DNA from: a virus
DNA length: 38,144 nt
Virus record (IMG/VR): IMGVR_UViG_3300030329_000515
Coordinates: 1-38,144 of that record
Direction: 5' to 3' (one strand)
Position numbers and translations under genes: made by a program. Numbering within the stretch: position 1 is the stretch's first letter; each line of letters begins with the position of its first letter. Below are positions 9,301 to 17,225 of the stretch, in pieces. The notes under the pieces were generated by a model, which had not been told where the DNA came from, made no database searches, and saw only the letters and a list, made by a program, of their open reading frames with translations.

Positions 9301-10824
9301 ATCAGTAAGAGTACGTCTTATGTAATCTACATCTTCAGCGTTAGTATCAAGTATGCGTCTAACTTCACTTAGATCAGACTTGGCAAGTGCTTCAGCTAGT
9401 CCGGGAATTTCCCTATTAGCATTTGCTGATCTTTCAAGGACATCAAAAGCTGTAGCCATAGTTCTATTAGTTTGGTCTGTCCTTGCGACTTCACTAAGAT
9501 CATATAGTTGTCGTTGTGTTAAATGATTCTTAGGACCAATCTGTAATACAGGATCAGTTTGGTTAAGTGCTTGATATTCAAGGCGTAATTCTCTAGGAGC
9601 GTGGGTTTTAATTCCACTTCCCTGCCCCAACTCTCCTGTCCAATCGAACTGTCCAGCTATACTCTTCCAATCACTATGAGCAACATTAGTTAAAGTCCGT
9701 ATAGTATCTTCGTCTGCACCTTTAGACCTTAACATTGCTACGGCATGTTGAGTTTCATCAGTCCAATCAGTGTGTAGATATGATTTAGCTAGACTTGCGG
9801 CTTTCTTAGTCTTGTTCAATCCCCCATGTGTTTCATGTATTTCAAGAAACGCTTTGTCCAATCCTGTAGCTTCTGGACTAGAAGAACCAAGAGGACCAGC
9901 CCTATCTGATGCTGCTTGTATTCTTTTGCCAATCGCTCTTTTAGCCGTATAACTTCCAGCTAATGCAGCAAAAACAGTAGCCACGCCCCACGCAGTATCG
10001 GACATAGCTTCTCTTTCATTCTCTTCATGCATAGCCCTTTCAGCTTGGGCTATATTATTAACCATTCCTTTGTTTTGTCCTCTAGATACAGGAGCATCTA
10101 AAGATGTTGGAGGTCTGAAGTCTAAATCATTAGGATCAGTTTGTGGTCTAAAATCTAAATCATCATCACCTTGTCCACCACCTAATCTATCATCACCAAC
10201 TCCACCACTTATAGCTTCCTCAGACCACATAGTAGGAAACTCTGGATCTTGTTGTAATGCTCGAAACCCTTGATCAACAGTTCCACCCATTCCAACTTGT
10301 GCGCCACCTCTTATTACATTTCCTTTAGTTAAATAAGAACCAGTTGGACTCTTAGTAACTTTCATAACAGGAGTAAGCATCCTACCAGCGGCAGCTAACT
10401 TTCCCGGAGCATTAGCTAGTGTTCCTGCTACTCCAATTCCCGGAATAAACGTACCAGTAAGTAGTCTAATTGCTTGGTTTTCTGCTAATACAGGTTCTTT
10501 TATTCCTAGAAATCTATTAACAGCATCACGCCCTGCTTTAGTTATTCCATATGCTCCACGCATGAAAGGTAACTGATTATGTTCCTCAAAACTTTCCATG
10601 AATGGTTTATCAGTAGTTGCTGCTTCGTAACTAGCACCAATCGCTGCGGGAATTAGGCCAGCTAATGAAGGCATACCAGTAGCTACATCAGTAACACCAG
10701 CAATACCTTGTCTAGCTGTTACTGATAAATCTGTGCCTCTACCCTTTTCTTTAGGAGCAGATGGTTTCTCTCCTTTAGGGATAGTAGCTGGATCTCTAAA
10801 GTCTAGGTCAGGTAATTCAGTCAT
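6346..10824 (-). CDS. giant internal virion/ejection protein candidate (1492 aa)
   Basis: The largest gene and the last in the late operon. The protein is rich in Ala, Gly, Arg and Asp. Its N-terminal 300 residues have low complexity and three copies of the short motif DLDFR (residues 6-10, 222-226 and 233-237). They also include hydrophobic segments at about 120-150 and 278-291. The middle is largely helical and charged. The C-terminal third has Trp/Tyr-rich stretches and further possible membrane-active segments. I see no lytic transglycosylase motif. Position at the end of the structural operon, after three other Ala/Gly-rich proteins, matches the ejection proteins (such as T7 gp16 or P22 gp16/gp20) that cross the envelope. 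This is inference from context. ATG 10824 overlaps the previous stop by four bases. Confidence 0.7.
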   Translation of the reverse strand: MTELPDLDFRDPATIPKGEKPSAPKEKGRGTDLSVTARQGIAGVTDVATGMPSLAGLIPAAIGASYEAATTDKPFMESFEEHNQLPFMRGAYGITKAGRDAVNRFLGIKEPVLAENQAIRLLTGTFIPGIGVAGTLANAPGKLAAAGRMLTPVMKVTKSPTGSYLTKGNVIRGGAQVGMGGTVDQGFRALQQDPEFPTMWSEEAISGGVGDDRLGGGQGDDDLDFRPQTDPNDLDFRPPTSLDAPVSRGQNKGMVNNIAQAERAMHEENEREAMSDTAWGVATVFAALAGSYTAKRAIGKRIQAASDRAGPLGSSSPEATGLDKAFLEIHETHGGLNKTKKAASLAKSYLHTDWTDETQHAVAMLRSKGADEDTIRTLTNVAHSDWKSIAGQFDWTGELGQGSGIKTHAPRELRLEYQALNQTDPVLQIGPKNHLTQRQLYDLSEVARTDQTNRTMATAFDVLERSANANREIPGLAEALAKSDLSEVRRILDTNAEDVDYIRRTLTDLEIDANPNMVNRDGTTKMWDTTREIRTGLREKEGVRNIIWGQGSRISDEMLDKIVAAADADPAIKQLSMKTSQTLDALLDYRVHRGDLTVEQAQQLRDRFTINRGAKDQRLAYIPMITSTDQPGILDRLKSMAGFKTRQAKELNYAKELHQRSVEHGKSVDKPMLPLDALRRYAESTIEGSNINAYQHHTLKFLTQMRHATGKGSDDLHDLQYVGRDADGNIKRLKELKQGMSEAADRSKNTADPQYLGYRPFDTTNDSLGEWKGFIPYPKAAARAVDDADPEVVWTMQHGRLHAWKVPDAGLRASLDLNRNLGPGEHFFRHWNSVFKAGTTGPLSMFAPVAHIFSSQQIASNIVGRSAAKTTGGAIGEGAISRLEGLKGTWELMKDGWAKERADYLAQRIADKISRGEMPTQAQIDLRNRLEAAYRNSFSLRTQKETGRTSGYIGAEAQGYRNNFLDSLNQNEANFVNHVGLGEATYLWRMWKAWNHAWHEGPAYAQMLKHYRKNIREGMSEADEARILREGADISKELAGDMRRVGSSTAAKYFNNAVPFAPAMIQSWASIGGAIKANPRRFFSGVAALIGAPTAAEVMWNFTMSSDDEVYYDENGRPWTHNEYYWKGFNAQQRASTNIVMIPGKPPWEAHQWPVSPEWGLIRGFVIDSMDAIFNFSGTRSFNDLKPEQWNVVAAGNRVLDIAMPPLFAAGFTAITGQSVRGGLSFDPDKGDVSLTEAMPIGGGSRYSSKDMANAQGAMDETIGAIFQDIFGSGGKLLVDVWNASSAGRNDRVKGSIGNAVQRGTEAAGLAINQQLKFGSSIFGRTHKLSTMQPAAKRMFRIKETIKGLQNMRQMAETGGVGDLRRIFSGSGFTNMMNDNVAWNHVALSVGNLTQTLQPGNEEITSLRKDNNSLGMDGRKSVGQVKRQIDANNAALNDIYNEQYALVKQWERDMSEWLQGRLGDPSIEINLEGDIPQSRLEGKSFLERMMTP

Positions 10825-11588
10825 TTCCAGAAGTGTCTTTGACCGTTAATTATTACTCCACTACCATTCTTTGCTGGATCTCTAAAGAATGTAACACTAC
10901 CATCTTGTAGTCCCTTAACTACTATATCAACTAATTGTCGGACACTAATATTAAGATGTTTGGCTGATTGTTCCATTCCATATCTCAGTTGGTCTTGTCT
11001 GCCAGCCTTAAATAATTGTTCTGCATCAGTTTTCGGACCTACTGGACCTTGCTTAGTTTTCGTGCCTGTGGATTGTTTACCCTTAACAAATCCAGTAAAT
11101 GGCTCTCCGGGGCGAGGAGGTCTATAACCAGTAGCTTCATCAGTAATATTAGTAACTACTTGTTCTTGTACTGGAAGTCCGGGAGCAACAGTAAAATTAC
11201 CGCCAGCAATTTGTGCAGGGGTTCCAGCTTGCACTGTTGGATTAATACTAGCTTTTTTACCTGATAATAGACCAGCCATATGATCTCTAAATGTTCCAGC
11301 AGTAGTAGCTTTATCAGCCAAACCGCGAGATGTTTGTAAAGCCTGTGCTAATCCAGTCGGATTCATACCTATTCGTGATATAAATTCCTGTCCGGGATGA
11401 AGATTCTCACCAACAAGTTTATTAGCAAATGCGGTTTTTTGAGCCAATAAGTTACGTGCAGCAGCAGCCTTATTTTTCATCCCTTGTATATGAGCATCAG
11501 TTAGTAACTTCTGAACAGGACCATGATCTATTGGATCAGCCCTATACTTACCAATAAGTGCAAGTGGATTAATATCAGGAACAGCCAT
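10821..11588 (-). CDS. unknown virion-associated protein, ejection cluster (255 aa)
   Basis: A 255-residue protein with no family I recognise. An N-terminal helical, Lys/Ala-rich part (residues 1-90) is followed by a Pro/Thr/Gly-rich linker (about 110-185). A compact C-terminal domain (about 190-255) ends in VIINGQRHFWK. Its start is fused to the previous stop as TAATG, with AGGA about eight bases upstream; its end overlaps the 1492-aa gene by four bases. That tight packing suggests fixed stoichiometry with the other ejection candidates. It may be a small internal virion protein or a chaperone for the giant protein. Confidence 0.6.
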   Translation of the reverse strand: MAVPDINPLALIGKYRADPIDHGPVQKLLTDAHIQGMKNKAAAARNLLAQKTAFANKLVGENLHPGQEFISRIGMNPTGLAQALQTSRGLADKATTAGTFRDHMAGLLSGKKASINPTVQAGTPAQIAGGNFTVAPGLPVQEQVVTNITDEATGYRPPRPGEPFTGFVKGKQSTGTKTKQGPVGPKTDAEQLFKAGRQDQLRYGMEQSAKHLNISVRQLVDIVVKGLQDGSVTFFRDPAKNGSGVIINGQRHFWK

Positions 11589-12424
11589 TATACATTTCCT
11601 AAGTGTCTTATTGCATCTAGAAGCATTTGATTTTCTTTCTTTGTATTCGCAGCATCAGTATACTCTCTAGCTGCTTGTGCAATTCCAGCATATGGTATAG
11701 CTGAACTATAATCTGTTGGTACAGCAGGAGTTCTAAGTTGCTGTGCTATATTAGTAGAGGCTGTTGGTCCTACAGACTGTTGATTGCCATATCCCGGTGC
11801 AGCAGCAAGAGGACTTAAATTACCTAGTGCGGCACTTCTGACCCCCTCACCTTTCTGTGCATAGTCATAGAATAAATCACCTGCGGTTTTATTAATATCA
11901 GGAAGACCAGCCCTTGCGTAGTAATCACTAAGTGCATTAAGTAAAGCTGGCTGGAAGTTAGAACTATTTAATCCACCATGAGATCGTTGTGCAGCAGCAG
12001 TTACTTGTCCAGCACCTTTAGCTAACTCTTTTTGTTTCTGACCAATACTTCCCGCGACAAATTGTTTAGCCTTCTCAATACCAGTAACGGGATCAAGCCC
12101 GAATGGTGACATTTCTCGACCAGTTAAGTCTTGAATACGGGGAACATTCGCCGCATCAATCCCTGCGTATCTTGTTCTAGTATCAGAAGCAGTATCGGCT
12201 CCCGGCGATCTCGTTTGAAATCCTTTACCGCCTTCCCCTCTACCTACTTGAGAAAACTCATCTCCACCAGTTAGCGCATCAAGCGATGCTTCTCTATCTG
12301 CTAGAACATCTGCTCTTGTTTGACCATAAGCCTTTTGTTGTGCGTCAGACACTTTGCTTCCACCAAGGATGGAACTACCTAACGATATTGCTGGACCTAT
12401 TAAATCCTTTGGGGAAAATACCAT
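11588..12424 (-). CDS. internal virion protein candidate (278 aa)
   Basis: A 278-residue Ala/Gly/Ser-rich protein. It opens with a short hydrophobic glycine-rich segment (LIGPAISLGSSILGGSK). A Gln/Ala/Asp-rich helix follows, of the kind seen at the start of small ejection proteins such as T7 gp14. The rest is low in hydrophobic residues, with helices at about 110-190 and 235-275. No enzymatic motif is visible. It directly follows the 623-aa gene (TAA then ATG, no gap) and is joined to the 255-aa gene by TAATG. The ejection role is inferred from position and N-terminal character. Confidence 0.6.
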   Translation of the reverse strand: MVFSPKDLIGPAISLGSSILGGSKVSDAQQKAYGQTRADVLADREASLDALTGGDEFSQVGRGEGGKGFQTRSPGADTASDTRTRYAGIDAANVPRIQDLTGREMSPFGLDPVTGIEKAKQFVAGSIGQKQKELAKGAGQVTAAAQRSHGGLNSSNFQPALLNALSDYYARAGLPDINKTAGDLFYDYAQKGEGVRSAALGNLSPLAAAPGYGNQQSVGPTASTNIAQQLRTPAVPTDYSSAIPYAGIAQAAREYTDAANTKKENQMLLDAIRHLGNV

Positions 12425-14296
12425 TTAAAATACTCCACTTCCGCGAGAACCAAGTCCTCTTCTGTCTCTACCAGTTCCCGGAGTACTTTCTCTTTCTGCT
12501 AGTACATCAAGAAAACTTGGTGTTCCACTTACTACTCCTTGCTGTCTTCCTCCTTCTTGTAAGGCACTAACAGCGTCGAATAACGGATCAGTTCCAATAG
12601 CTTCACTAATTTCAGTTCCTATTGCTGGCGCACGTTCACCTAAATAATCAGATGCTTGTTGTGTAAATGGTTGAACATCAAACAACTCATCACCTAATTT
12701 ATATCCTTGTGCTTGTTCTAATGCTGATCCTCTTATTCCTTCTAATCCACTTTCGAGTCCACTTCTAACTCCACTAACGATATCAGAGATACCGCTACGA
12801 ACATCTGGTCCTTGTGATAATAGACTCTCACTAGCTAAACGTCCACCTCTAGGACTTAATTGACCTCTTGATCCAGCCCTAGCAATAATATCTTGTGCGC
12901 CTTGTAACTTCTGTCCGTATATATTTTCTGCTGCATCACTAAATGCTTTAGGATCAAAGATTTCACTAGAGAATCCTTCTGGAAATGCTTGATTTATTGA
13001 CTCTATTCCTTGTTGCCTAAACTCACCTTCTTTAGCGGTTAATGCTTCTTCCGCAAAAGCTCTACCTATTTTCTCATTGAGCATTGTATCTACATCTTGT
13101 CCGGGAAGTAGCTCATCGAAGATAGTTTTGGAACGATCTCTGGCTGCTTGTGCATATCCTTGACCAGTAAATCCTCTTTCACCTACTACTGCATCAATAC
13201 CTCTAATAGCATTTTGATAAGCTGCCATAGCAGAAGCTGGATCTATTTGTGGAATGTTACCGTAAACAGGATCTTGTAAGAATCTACGAATAGCTTGTAT
13301 GTTTCCATCATCTGTTTCGCCCCAAGGATCAGGTGCGCCTCTAAATCCTGAAGTTGTTGGTGGTATATCTGCTGCCAAACCTACAAATGTATCACGATCC
13401 ATATTAGGATTAACTCCCGTCCCTGAAGCATTCCAAGGATTTCTTTCGGGAGCATGAGTGCCGAATAAATCATTAATTCCTTCAGCTATGCCACCTCTAA
13501 TTCCTTTAGTAGTATCTGGAGCAACTAGTTCCGCTACCCCACCAAATGGAACAAACCCTTGCAATATACCAGCTACTAAATCACCAGCAGTATTACGGGC
13601 GGCTTCCCACCCCGATGCCATTTTTGGATTATATCCCATTTCTCTAAAAGCAGCGAGTTGGGCTGCATCACCTGAAAGCTGAGATGGTGGAGTTCTATTT
13701 ACTTCCTTTATAGCTGCGTCGGCTGCTGCTTGTTTTTCCATAGCTTCATTAGTAAATATTCCACGCTCATCTTCTCTTGGTTTATTAGCATTAAAAACAC
13801 TTTTATCATAGTTAGGTAAACTTGTTTGATTACGTATACCAAATACATCATATAGTTCATTATAAGGCATTGTAGGATTATTAGTCCTACCAGCAGGAGT
13901 AGGTATCCCTGATTTTTCATACCCGGCCCCAACAGACATATCTTCAAACAAATTCTCAAGTTCACTGGCTGCGGTTGACCAACTTCCTTCTTGGTAGCCT
14001 TTTCCCCCATACTGCTCAGTTGGATCATATCCCGCAGCCGCCGCCGCAGAACGCCGACCACTAAGATCCCATCCCATACTACTTAACTGATCTATTATAT
14101 CTTGTACTTGTGCATCTTGTGCAGCTTGGGCAGCAGCAGCACTAGCAGCTTGTTGGTCTGCTATAGATTGGGGTGTCCCATAGCCCCAACCCGGTTGACC
14201 GCTGCCATAAACTCCCCCACCAGCTTCAGCTACACCCCTGCCAGCAGCAGCGTCCATTGCTTCAGCAAAATCACCAAAATCGTCAGCTATTCCCAT
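12425..14296 (-). CDS. large Ala/Gly-rich virion protein, ejection cluster (623 aa)
   Basis: A 623-residue protein of low complexity with an Ala-run helix at about 45-65 and many Gly/Pro/Asn turns. A helical middle (about 340-480) contains YAQAARDRSKTIFDELLPG. Repeated Ser-Gly-Leu segments occur near 500-530, and the tail is Arg/Gly-rich (RDRRGLGSRGSG). There is no signal peptide and no recognisable catalytic motif. It starts 10 bases after the endolysin stop, with TAGGTAGAG as a loose ribosome site. It leads the block of four probable internal virion proteins, and its function is inferred from that position only. Confidence 0.6.
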   Translation of the reverse strand: MGIADDFGDFAEAMDAAAGRGVAEAGGGVYGSGQPGWGYGTPQSIADQQAASAAAAQAAQDAQVQDIIDQLSSMGWDLSGRRSAAAAAGYDPTEQYGGKGYQEGSWSTAASELENLFEDMSVGAGYEKSGIPTPAGRTNNPTMPYNELYDVFGIRNQTSLPNYDKSVFNANKPREDERGIFTNEAMEKQAAADAAIKEVNRTPPSQLSGDAAQLAAFREMGYNPKMASGWEAARNTAGDLVAGILQGFVPFGGVAELVAPDTTKGIRGGIAEGINDLFGTHAPERNPWNASGTGVNPNMDRDTFVGLAADIPPTTSGFRGAPDPWGETDDGNIQAIRRFLQDPVYGNIPQIDPASAMAAYQNAIRGIDAVVGERGFTGQGYAQAARDRSKTIFDELLPGQDVDTMLNEKIGRAFAEEALTAKEGEFRQQGIESINQAFPEGFSSEIFDPKAFSDAAENIYGQKLQGAQDIIARAGSRGQLSPRGGRLASESLLSQGPDVRSGISDIVSGVRSGLESGLEGIRGSALEQAQGYKLGDELFDVQPFTQQASDYLGERAPAIGTEISEAIGTDPLFDAVSALQEGGRQQGVVSGTPSFLDVLAERESTPGTGRDRRGLGSRGSGVF

Positions 14297-14306
14297 AACA
14301 CTCTAC

Positions 14307-14753
14307 CTATACAGCCAAGAACAATTCACGTTCTTTAGCTCTACGTTTCACTAAGCCTTTAAGTATTCTACCACCCGCTCTTCTCCATTTAGGAAACTCA
14401 TTAGCAGCATCTTCGTACCAACCTCTATTTAATTTCATTCTTAAAGTACTGCGTTGAAAGTTTCCACTGCCGATATTGTATATTATAGAGGCTAAACTTG
14501 AGTACATATTCTCAGTTAATTCAGCAGTAACTAATTTTCTAATTGCATGATCAACATGTTTTAGTTCTCTTAGTAATAGTAACTCTCCATGACCTTTATC
14601 TATCTTCTTATGGTTCATATTAACTTTTTCACCGTTAATATCCCAAGTTGAACCGTAACCTATGGTAGCAATACCCGCAGGACACTTATAAGGGCGACTC
14701 GACCACCCTTCGTAGTACTTAATAATGTCTAATCCTGCTTTGTTTATCTTCAT
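14307..14753 (-). CDS. endolysin, T4-type lysozyme (glycoside hydrolase family 24)
   Basis: A 148-residue muralytic enzyme that cleaves the glycan backbone of peptidoglycan at the end of infection. The catalytic E-x8-(D/C)-x5-T signature is present: E15 in YYEGW, C24 replacing the usual Asp, and T30 in ATIGYG. The TIGYG turn and the C-terminal RWRRAGGRILKGLVKRRAKE-type helix of the family are also clear. There is no N-terminal signal or anchor, so export would need a classical holin. ATG 14753 overlaps the stop of the holin candidate as ATGA. No strong ribosome site precedes it, so its translation is probably coupled to that gene. Confidence 0.92.
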   Translation of the reverse strand: MKINKAGLDIIKYYEGWSSRPYKCPAGIATIGYGSTWDINGEKVNMNHKKIDKGHGELLLLRELKHVDHAIRKLVTAELTENMYSSLASIIYNIGSGNFQRSTLRMKLNRGWYEDAANEFPKWRRAGGRILKGLVKRRAKERELFLAV

Positions 14754-15187
14754 TTTCTATTAAAACTTCTTTGACCAAACCAAAAACTAACAACAGCGGC
14801 CCAGACAGCTTGGAACTCATCATTCCAAATCATTTTGTACTGTTCCATTGTTATCCAATCCATATTAACACACACAGAAAGTGCAGCAAATTCAATGAAT
14901 AAGCAGTATGTTATTATAGGTCTAACGGAAGAGCTTAAATTAATAACCCACTGGCTGGACTTGGCGGTTATTGTTGCGTGTTCTTTATGTAATGTTTCAG
15001 TCTCTCGGATATCTGCTTCGATATCCATCATCTGCATCTTTTGTTTTCCGATCTGCAACTGTTGTTCTAGTTGCTTGTCCATCATAGCTAGTTCATGTGC
15101 TTGATCTCTCTTCTCTTCAAAGAAACTAAGAACCTTTGGAAGAAATGAAGTACCGAAACCAAGGACTGATCCAACAAGAGATAACAT
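14750..15187 (-). CDS. holin candidate (GTA 3TM-holin-like membrane protein)
   Basis: A 145-residue membrane protein. It has a hydrophobic N-terminus (residues 1-23), a long Gln/Met/Lys-rich coiled-coil region (24-75), a membrane segment at 90-108 starting with RPIITYCLFIEF, and another at about 127-138, ending in FWFGQRSFNRK. This layout and the RP just before the second segment resemble the three-helix holins described for gene transfer agents (Pfam GTA_holin_3TM). Holins form inner-membrane lesions that release the endolysin. Its neighbours support this: endolysin immediately downstream, two membrane proteins immediately upstream. The family match is from memory of the pattern. Confidence 0.72.
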   Translation of the reverse strand: MLSLVGSVLGFGTSFLPKVLSFFEEKRDQAHELAMMDKQLEQQLQIGKQKMQMMDIEADIRETETLHKEHATITAKSSQWVINLSSSVRPIITYCLFIEFAALSVCVNMDWITMEQYKMIWNDEFQAVWAAVVSFWFGQRSFNRK

Positions 15188-15249
15188 TATAAGACTCCAA
15201 TAAGTAACGGAAGTGCTACAGTAAAAATTAGTATAGTTAGTCCAACCAT
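15187..15249 (-). CDS. 20-residue transmembrane micropeptide in the lysis cluster
   Basis: A short frame read from ATG 15249 to TAA at 15189-15187 encodes 20 residues, nearly all hydrophobic: MVGLTILIFTVALPLLIGVL. AGGAG lies six bases upstream (15260-15256), and the stop overlaps the holin candidate start as TAATG. An alternative ATG at 15255 adds two residues but abuts the ribosome site. The site overlaps the stop of the preceding gene, so the arrangement looks designed for coupled translation. One membrane helix with no soluble part suggests a holin partner, antiholin or membrane-targeting peptide. This role is inferred from position; the coding evidence is the ribosome site, spacing and coupling. 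Confidence 0.6.
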   Translation of the reverse strand: MVGLTILIFTVALPLLIGVL

Positions 15250-15258
15250 TAACATCTC

Positions 15259-15612
15259 CTATTTATTTATATCTGGGTGCTTCCCATTATGTATTGCATT
15301 AAGATGAGCTATTTGACTCTTCATAACTTTAACTTCTGCTTGTAGTGTTGCCATCTCACGATTCTGATCTCGTAATGCTCCAACACTATTAATGTCTTTT
15401 AGTACATCAATTTGGCTAGTAAATACAGCACGTTGACTTTCTGCGTCGTCTAGCCTTGTATCAAAGTCTGCCTTCTGCTTTTCATAGCGTTTCATAAATG
15501 TTTCAAGGTCGCCCATAACTCTAGCAAGGTTACTTTTAACTACCGCATAACCTCCAGCTACAGTTGCAAGAACCATAACACCTTGTATTGCGTGACTAGC
15601 TGTTAATTCCAT
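15259..15612 (-). CDS. membrane-anchored coiled-coil protein, candidate inner spanin
   Basis: A 117-residue protein with one N-terminal membrane segment (about residues 8-24, GVMVLATVAGGYAVV). A long charged helix with heptad-like spacing follows (about 40-105, with EKQKADFDTRLDDAESQ and LQAEVKVMKSQIAHL). This is the topology of an inner-membrane spanin, which helps disrupt the outer membrane after lysis. No lipoprotein partner (o-spanin) is visible in this cluster, so a role in holin control or another membrane function is also possible. It lies six bases after the 183-aa gene and just before the 20-residue peptide. Confidence 0.6.
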   Translation of the reverse strand: MELTASHAIQGVMVLATVAGGYAVVKSNLARVMGDLETFMKRYEKQKADFDTRLDDAESQRAVFTSQIDVLKDINSVGALRDQNREMATLQAEVKVMKSQIAHLNAIHNGKHPDINK

Positions 15613-15618
15613 ATTACT

Positions 15619-16170
15619 TTACCTAATTGGTCCTGTATCATAAGCGGTAAGAAGCATCCAACCGATGCCCATTGTGACAATAACTAAAAAGCCGAACTTT
15701 AATGCTTCTATTCCAATTTTTTTCCATCTTTCTCTTGATTCTTCTGCCTCTCGTTTTGCTCTTTCTGCTCTTTCTCTTTTCTGTTTAATCTTTAGAGCCT
15801 GTATTCGGGATTGTTCTCTCTTAATATTCTCCCACATTGTGGGTTCGCCCATAGGAGTAGGAAACTTTTTATTTAATTCCCATTCTAAATCTTTAATCAT
15901 CTCTGCCATTTCTCTACGATGAATCATAAGATCAATAGCTTCTTGTAAAGATTCTTCTGGCTTAATTTCTCCTTTTTCTACCCCTTCTTTATAAGCATGT
16001 TGTGCTTGGTATGCTTTATTAGCTTCTCTACTATGGTGAAATAAATCACTTATATGATGACTAATGCTACTAATATCATCAGCAGTATCTAAGGCTTCCC
16101 TAATCGCTGTTATAGAAGATTGGGCAGCTTTGAATGCAGCAACACCAGCAGCGATTGTAACAGGGTCCAC
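15619..16170 (-). CDS. C-terminally anchored coiled-coil protein, common in marine phages
   Basis: A 183-residue protein. It opens with an Ala-rich helix starting MDPVTIAAG, then a His/Ser-rich region (about 35-50) and a long Lys/Glu/Arg coiled coil (about 80-150). One membrane segment at about 159-176 (FLVIVTMGIGWMLLTA) and a short tail finish it. I recall similar MDP-start proteins with one C-terminal helix in many marine podoviruses and myoviruses, always of unknown function and near tail or lysis genes. It could be a structural protein or part of the lysis cluster. The gap to the tail chaperone gene is 12 bases. Confidence 0.65.
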   Translation of the reverse strand: MDPVTIAAGVAAFKAAQSSITAIREALDTADDISSISHHISDLFHHSREANKAYQAQHAYKEGVEKGEIKPEESLQEAIDLMIHRREMAEMIKDLEWELNKKFPTPMGEPTMWENIKREQSRIQALKIKQKRERAERAKREAEESRERWKKIGIEALKFGFLVIVTMGIGWMLLTAYDTGPIR

Positions 16171-16182
16171 TCACAACCTCCT

Positions 16183-16521
16183 CTATGGTTTAGTAGGCCA
16201 AGGATCGCTAACACCAGATTTCTTTGCAGTAAAATCATGCCATTGAGTCTGAAACGCTACTGGATCAGAGTTATCTTTAGGTACATCTCGTAGTGCTTGG
16301 CGATAGGTTTTCATATTATCTGCCAAAGTTACATCGGACAGTGCATAAAAATCTGTTGAGACTAAACGGCTATCGCGTTCCCTTCGGATAGCCGCCCAAG
16401 CACGATCTGCTTTGCCAGCTTCCCATGCTTCTTCACGCTTAACGCACTCGTCTATTTCTTCTTCAGTAAGATCAACTCGCTCACCGTCTACCATTTTATG
16501 TGTATAATCTGATCTTGCCAT
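16183..16521 (-). CDS. phage tail assembly chaperone-like protein
   Basis: A 112-residue protein with the pattern of the small tail assembly chaperone family (Pfam Phage_TAC/XkdW type). It has an acidic N-terminus with EEEIDE, then RRERDSRLVSTDFYAL, then an AxNMKTYRQALRDVP segment, closing with a DPWPTKP tail. Members usually lie beside tail-fibre genes and are thought to help fibre assembly; here fibre genes lie immediately upstream. The start ATG 16521 has AGGAG nine bases before it, within a 17-base sequence repeated at the start of the 323-aa fibre gene. Confidence 0.7.
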   Translation of the reverse strand: MARSDYTHKMVDGERVDLTEEEIDECVKREEAWEAGKADRAWAAIRRERDSRLVSTDFYALSDVTLADNMKTYRQALRDVPKDNSDPVAFQTQWHDFTAKKSGVSDPWPTKP

Positions 16522-16532
16522 TTTAATTACTC

Positions 16533-17222
16533 CTATTGATAAGCTAGGCCATAAAGAGTGGCTCGTCCTGATGTTATATTTCCACTAGACATTGCAAACC
16601 GAACACCCGTTACTGCCGTGGTTCCACCATTGTATCCACCAGCATATGTAGTTAAGTCTAACCTTGAATATCCACCAGAGTTATCCCAATAAGTAGCATT
16701 ACCTTGAAACATTGTATGCTTGCTTGTCGATGCTGGATCAGTGAAATAAACATGACCTTGGATACCTTCGGTAGAAGCATTTCCAATACCCGGACTTGCA
16801 GCAATATCCATTGCACTATCACCACTGTCACTTCTGTTTATTGACCATGCCCCTGCTGATGTTTGGATTTTTGCATCTATCCACTGATAATTTGATGTCT
16901 GCCAAGCTGAGTTAGTATAAATTTGAATTTGAAGTTCAACGTTATCTGTGGCAGGGAGAAATGCATACCGAATAACATAATCATTGTATGTCGAGTTTAT
17001 ATTGCTTGTAAATTCACAGTGAGAATCATCATCTGGAACTTGGGTTGAGATAATGTTCCATGCTCCACCAGCCAAATCAAGAACACCTTGTAGCGTATCC
17101 TTTTTGGTTAAATTTGAATCCCCTACATCGGCAAAGGTGATGACATCCGAAGCAGTAATTGTGTGATCGGTTAGGGCTGTACCTACACCAAGCATACGTT
17201 GGTCTAATGTTGTCTTTGCCAT
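16533..17222 (-). CDS. tail-fibre or tail-tip adhesin protein (229 aa)
   Basis: A 229-residue beta-rich protein, high in Ser, Thr, Asn, Gly and Tyr. After a 50-residue N-terminal linker (TLDQRMLGVGTALTDH...) it has a single domain running to the end, which reads as a jelly-roll-like receptor-binding module. The C-terminal domain is clearly related to that of the neighbouring 323-aa protein: shared features are an aligned LPA-D-V strand, a TS-Y pair and a terminal GNI-SGR-Y ending. The two genes are four bases apart. The role in host recognition is inferred. Confidence 0.7.
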   Translation of the reverse strand: MAKTTLDQRMLGVGTALTDHTITASDVITFADVGDSNLTKKDTLQGVLDLAGGAWNIISTQVPDDDSHCEFTSNINSTYNDYVIRYAFLPATDNVELQIQIYTNSAWQTSNYQWIDAKIQTSAGAWSINRSDSGDSAMDIAASPGIGNASTEGIQGHVYFTDPASTSKHTMFQGNATYWDNSGGYSRLDLTTYAGGYNGGTTAVTGVRFAMSSGNITSGRATLYGLAYQ

Positions 17223-17225
17223 CTC

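Noticed and set aside
11016-11264. Plus-strand frames opposite the late genes (for example 82 aa here and 90 aa at 25019-25291)
   Set aside because: They lie wholly inside well-supported leftward genes, lack ribosome sites and have no recognisable domains.
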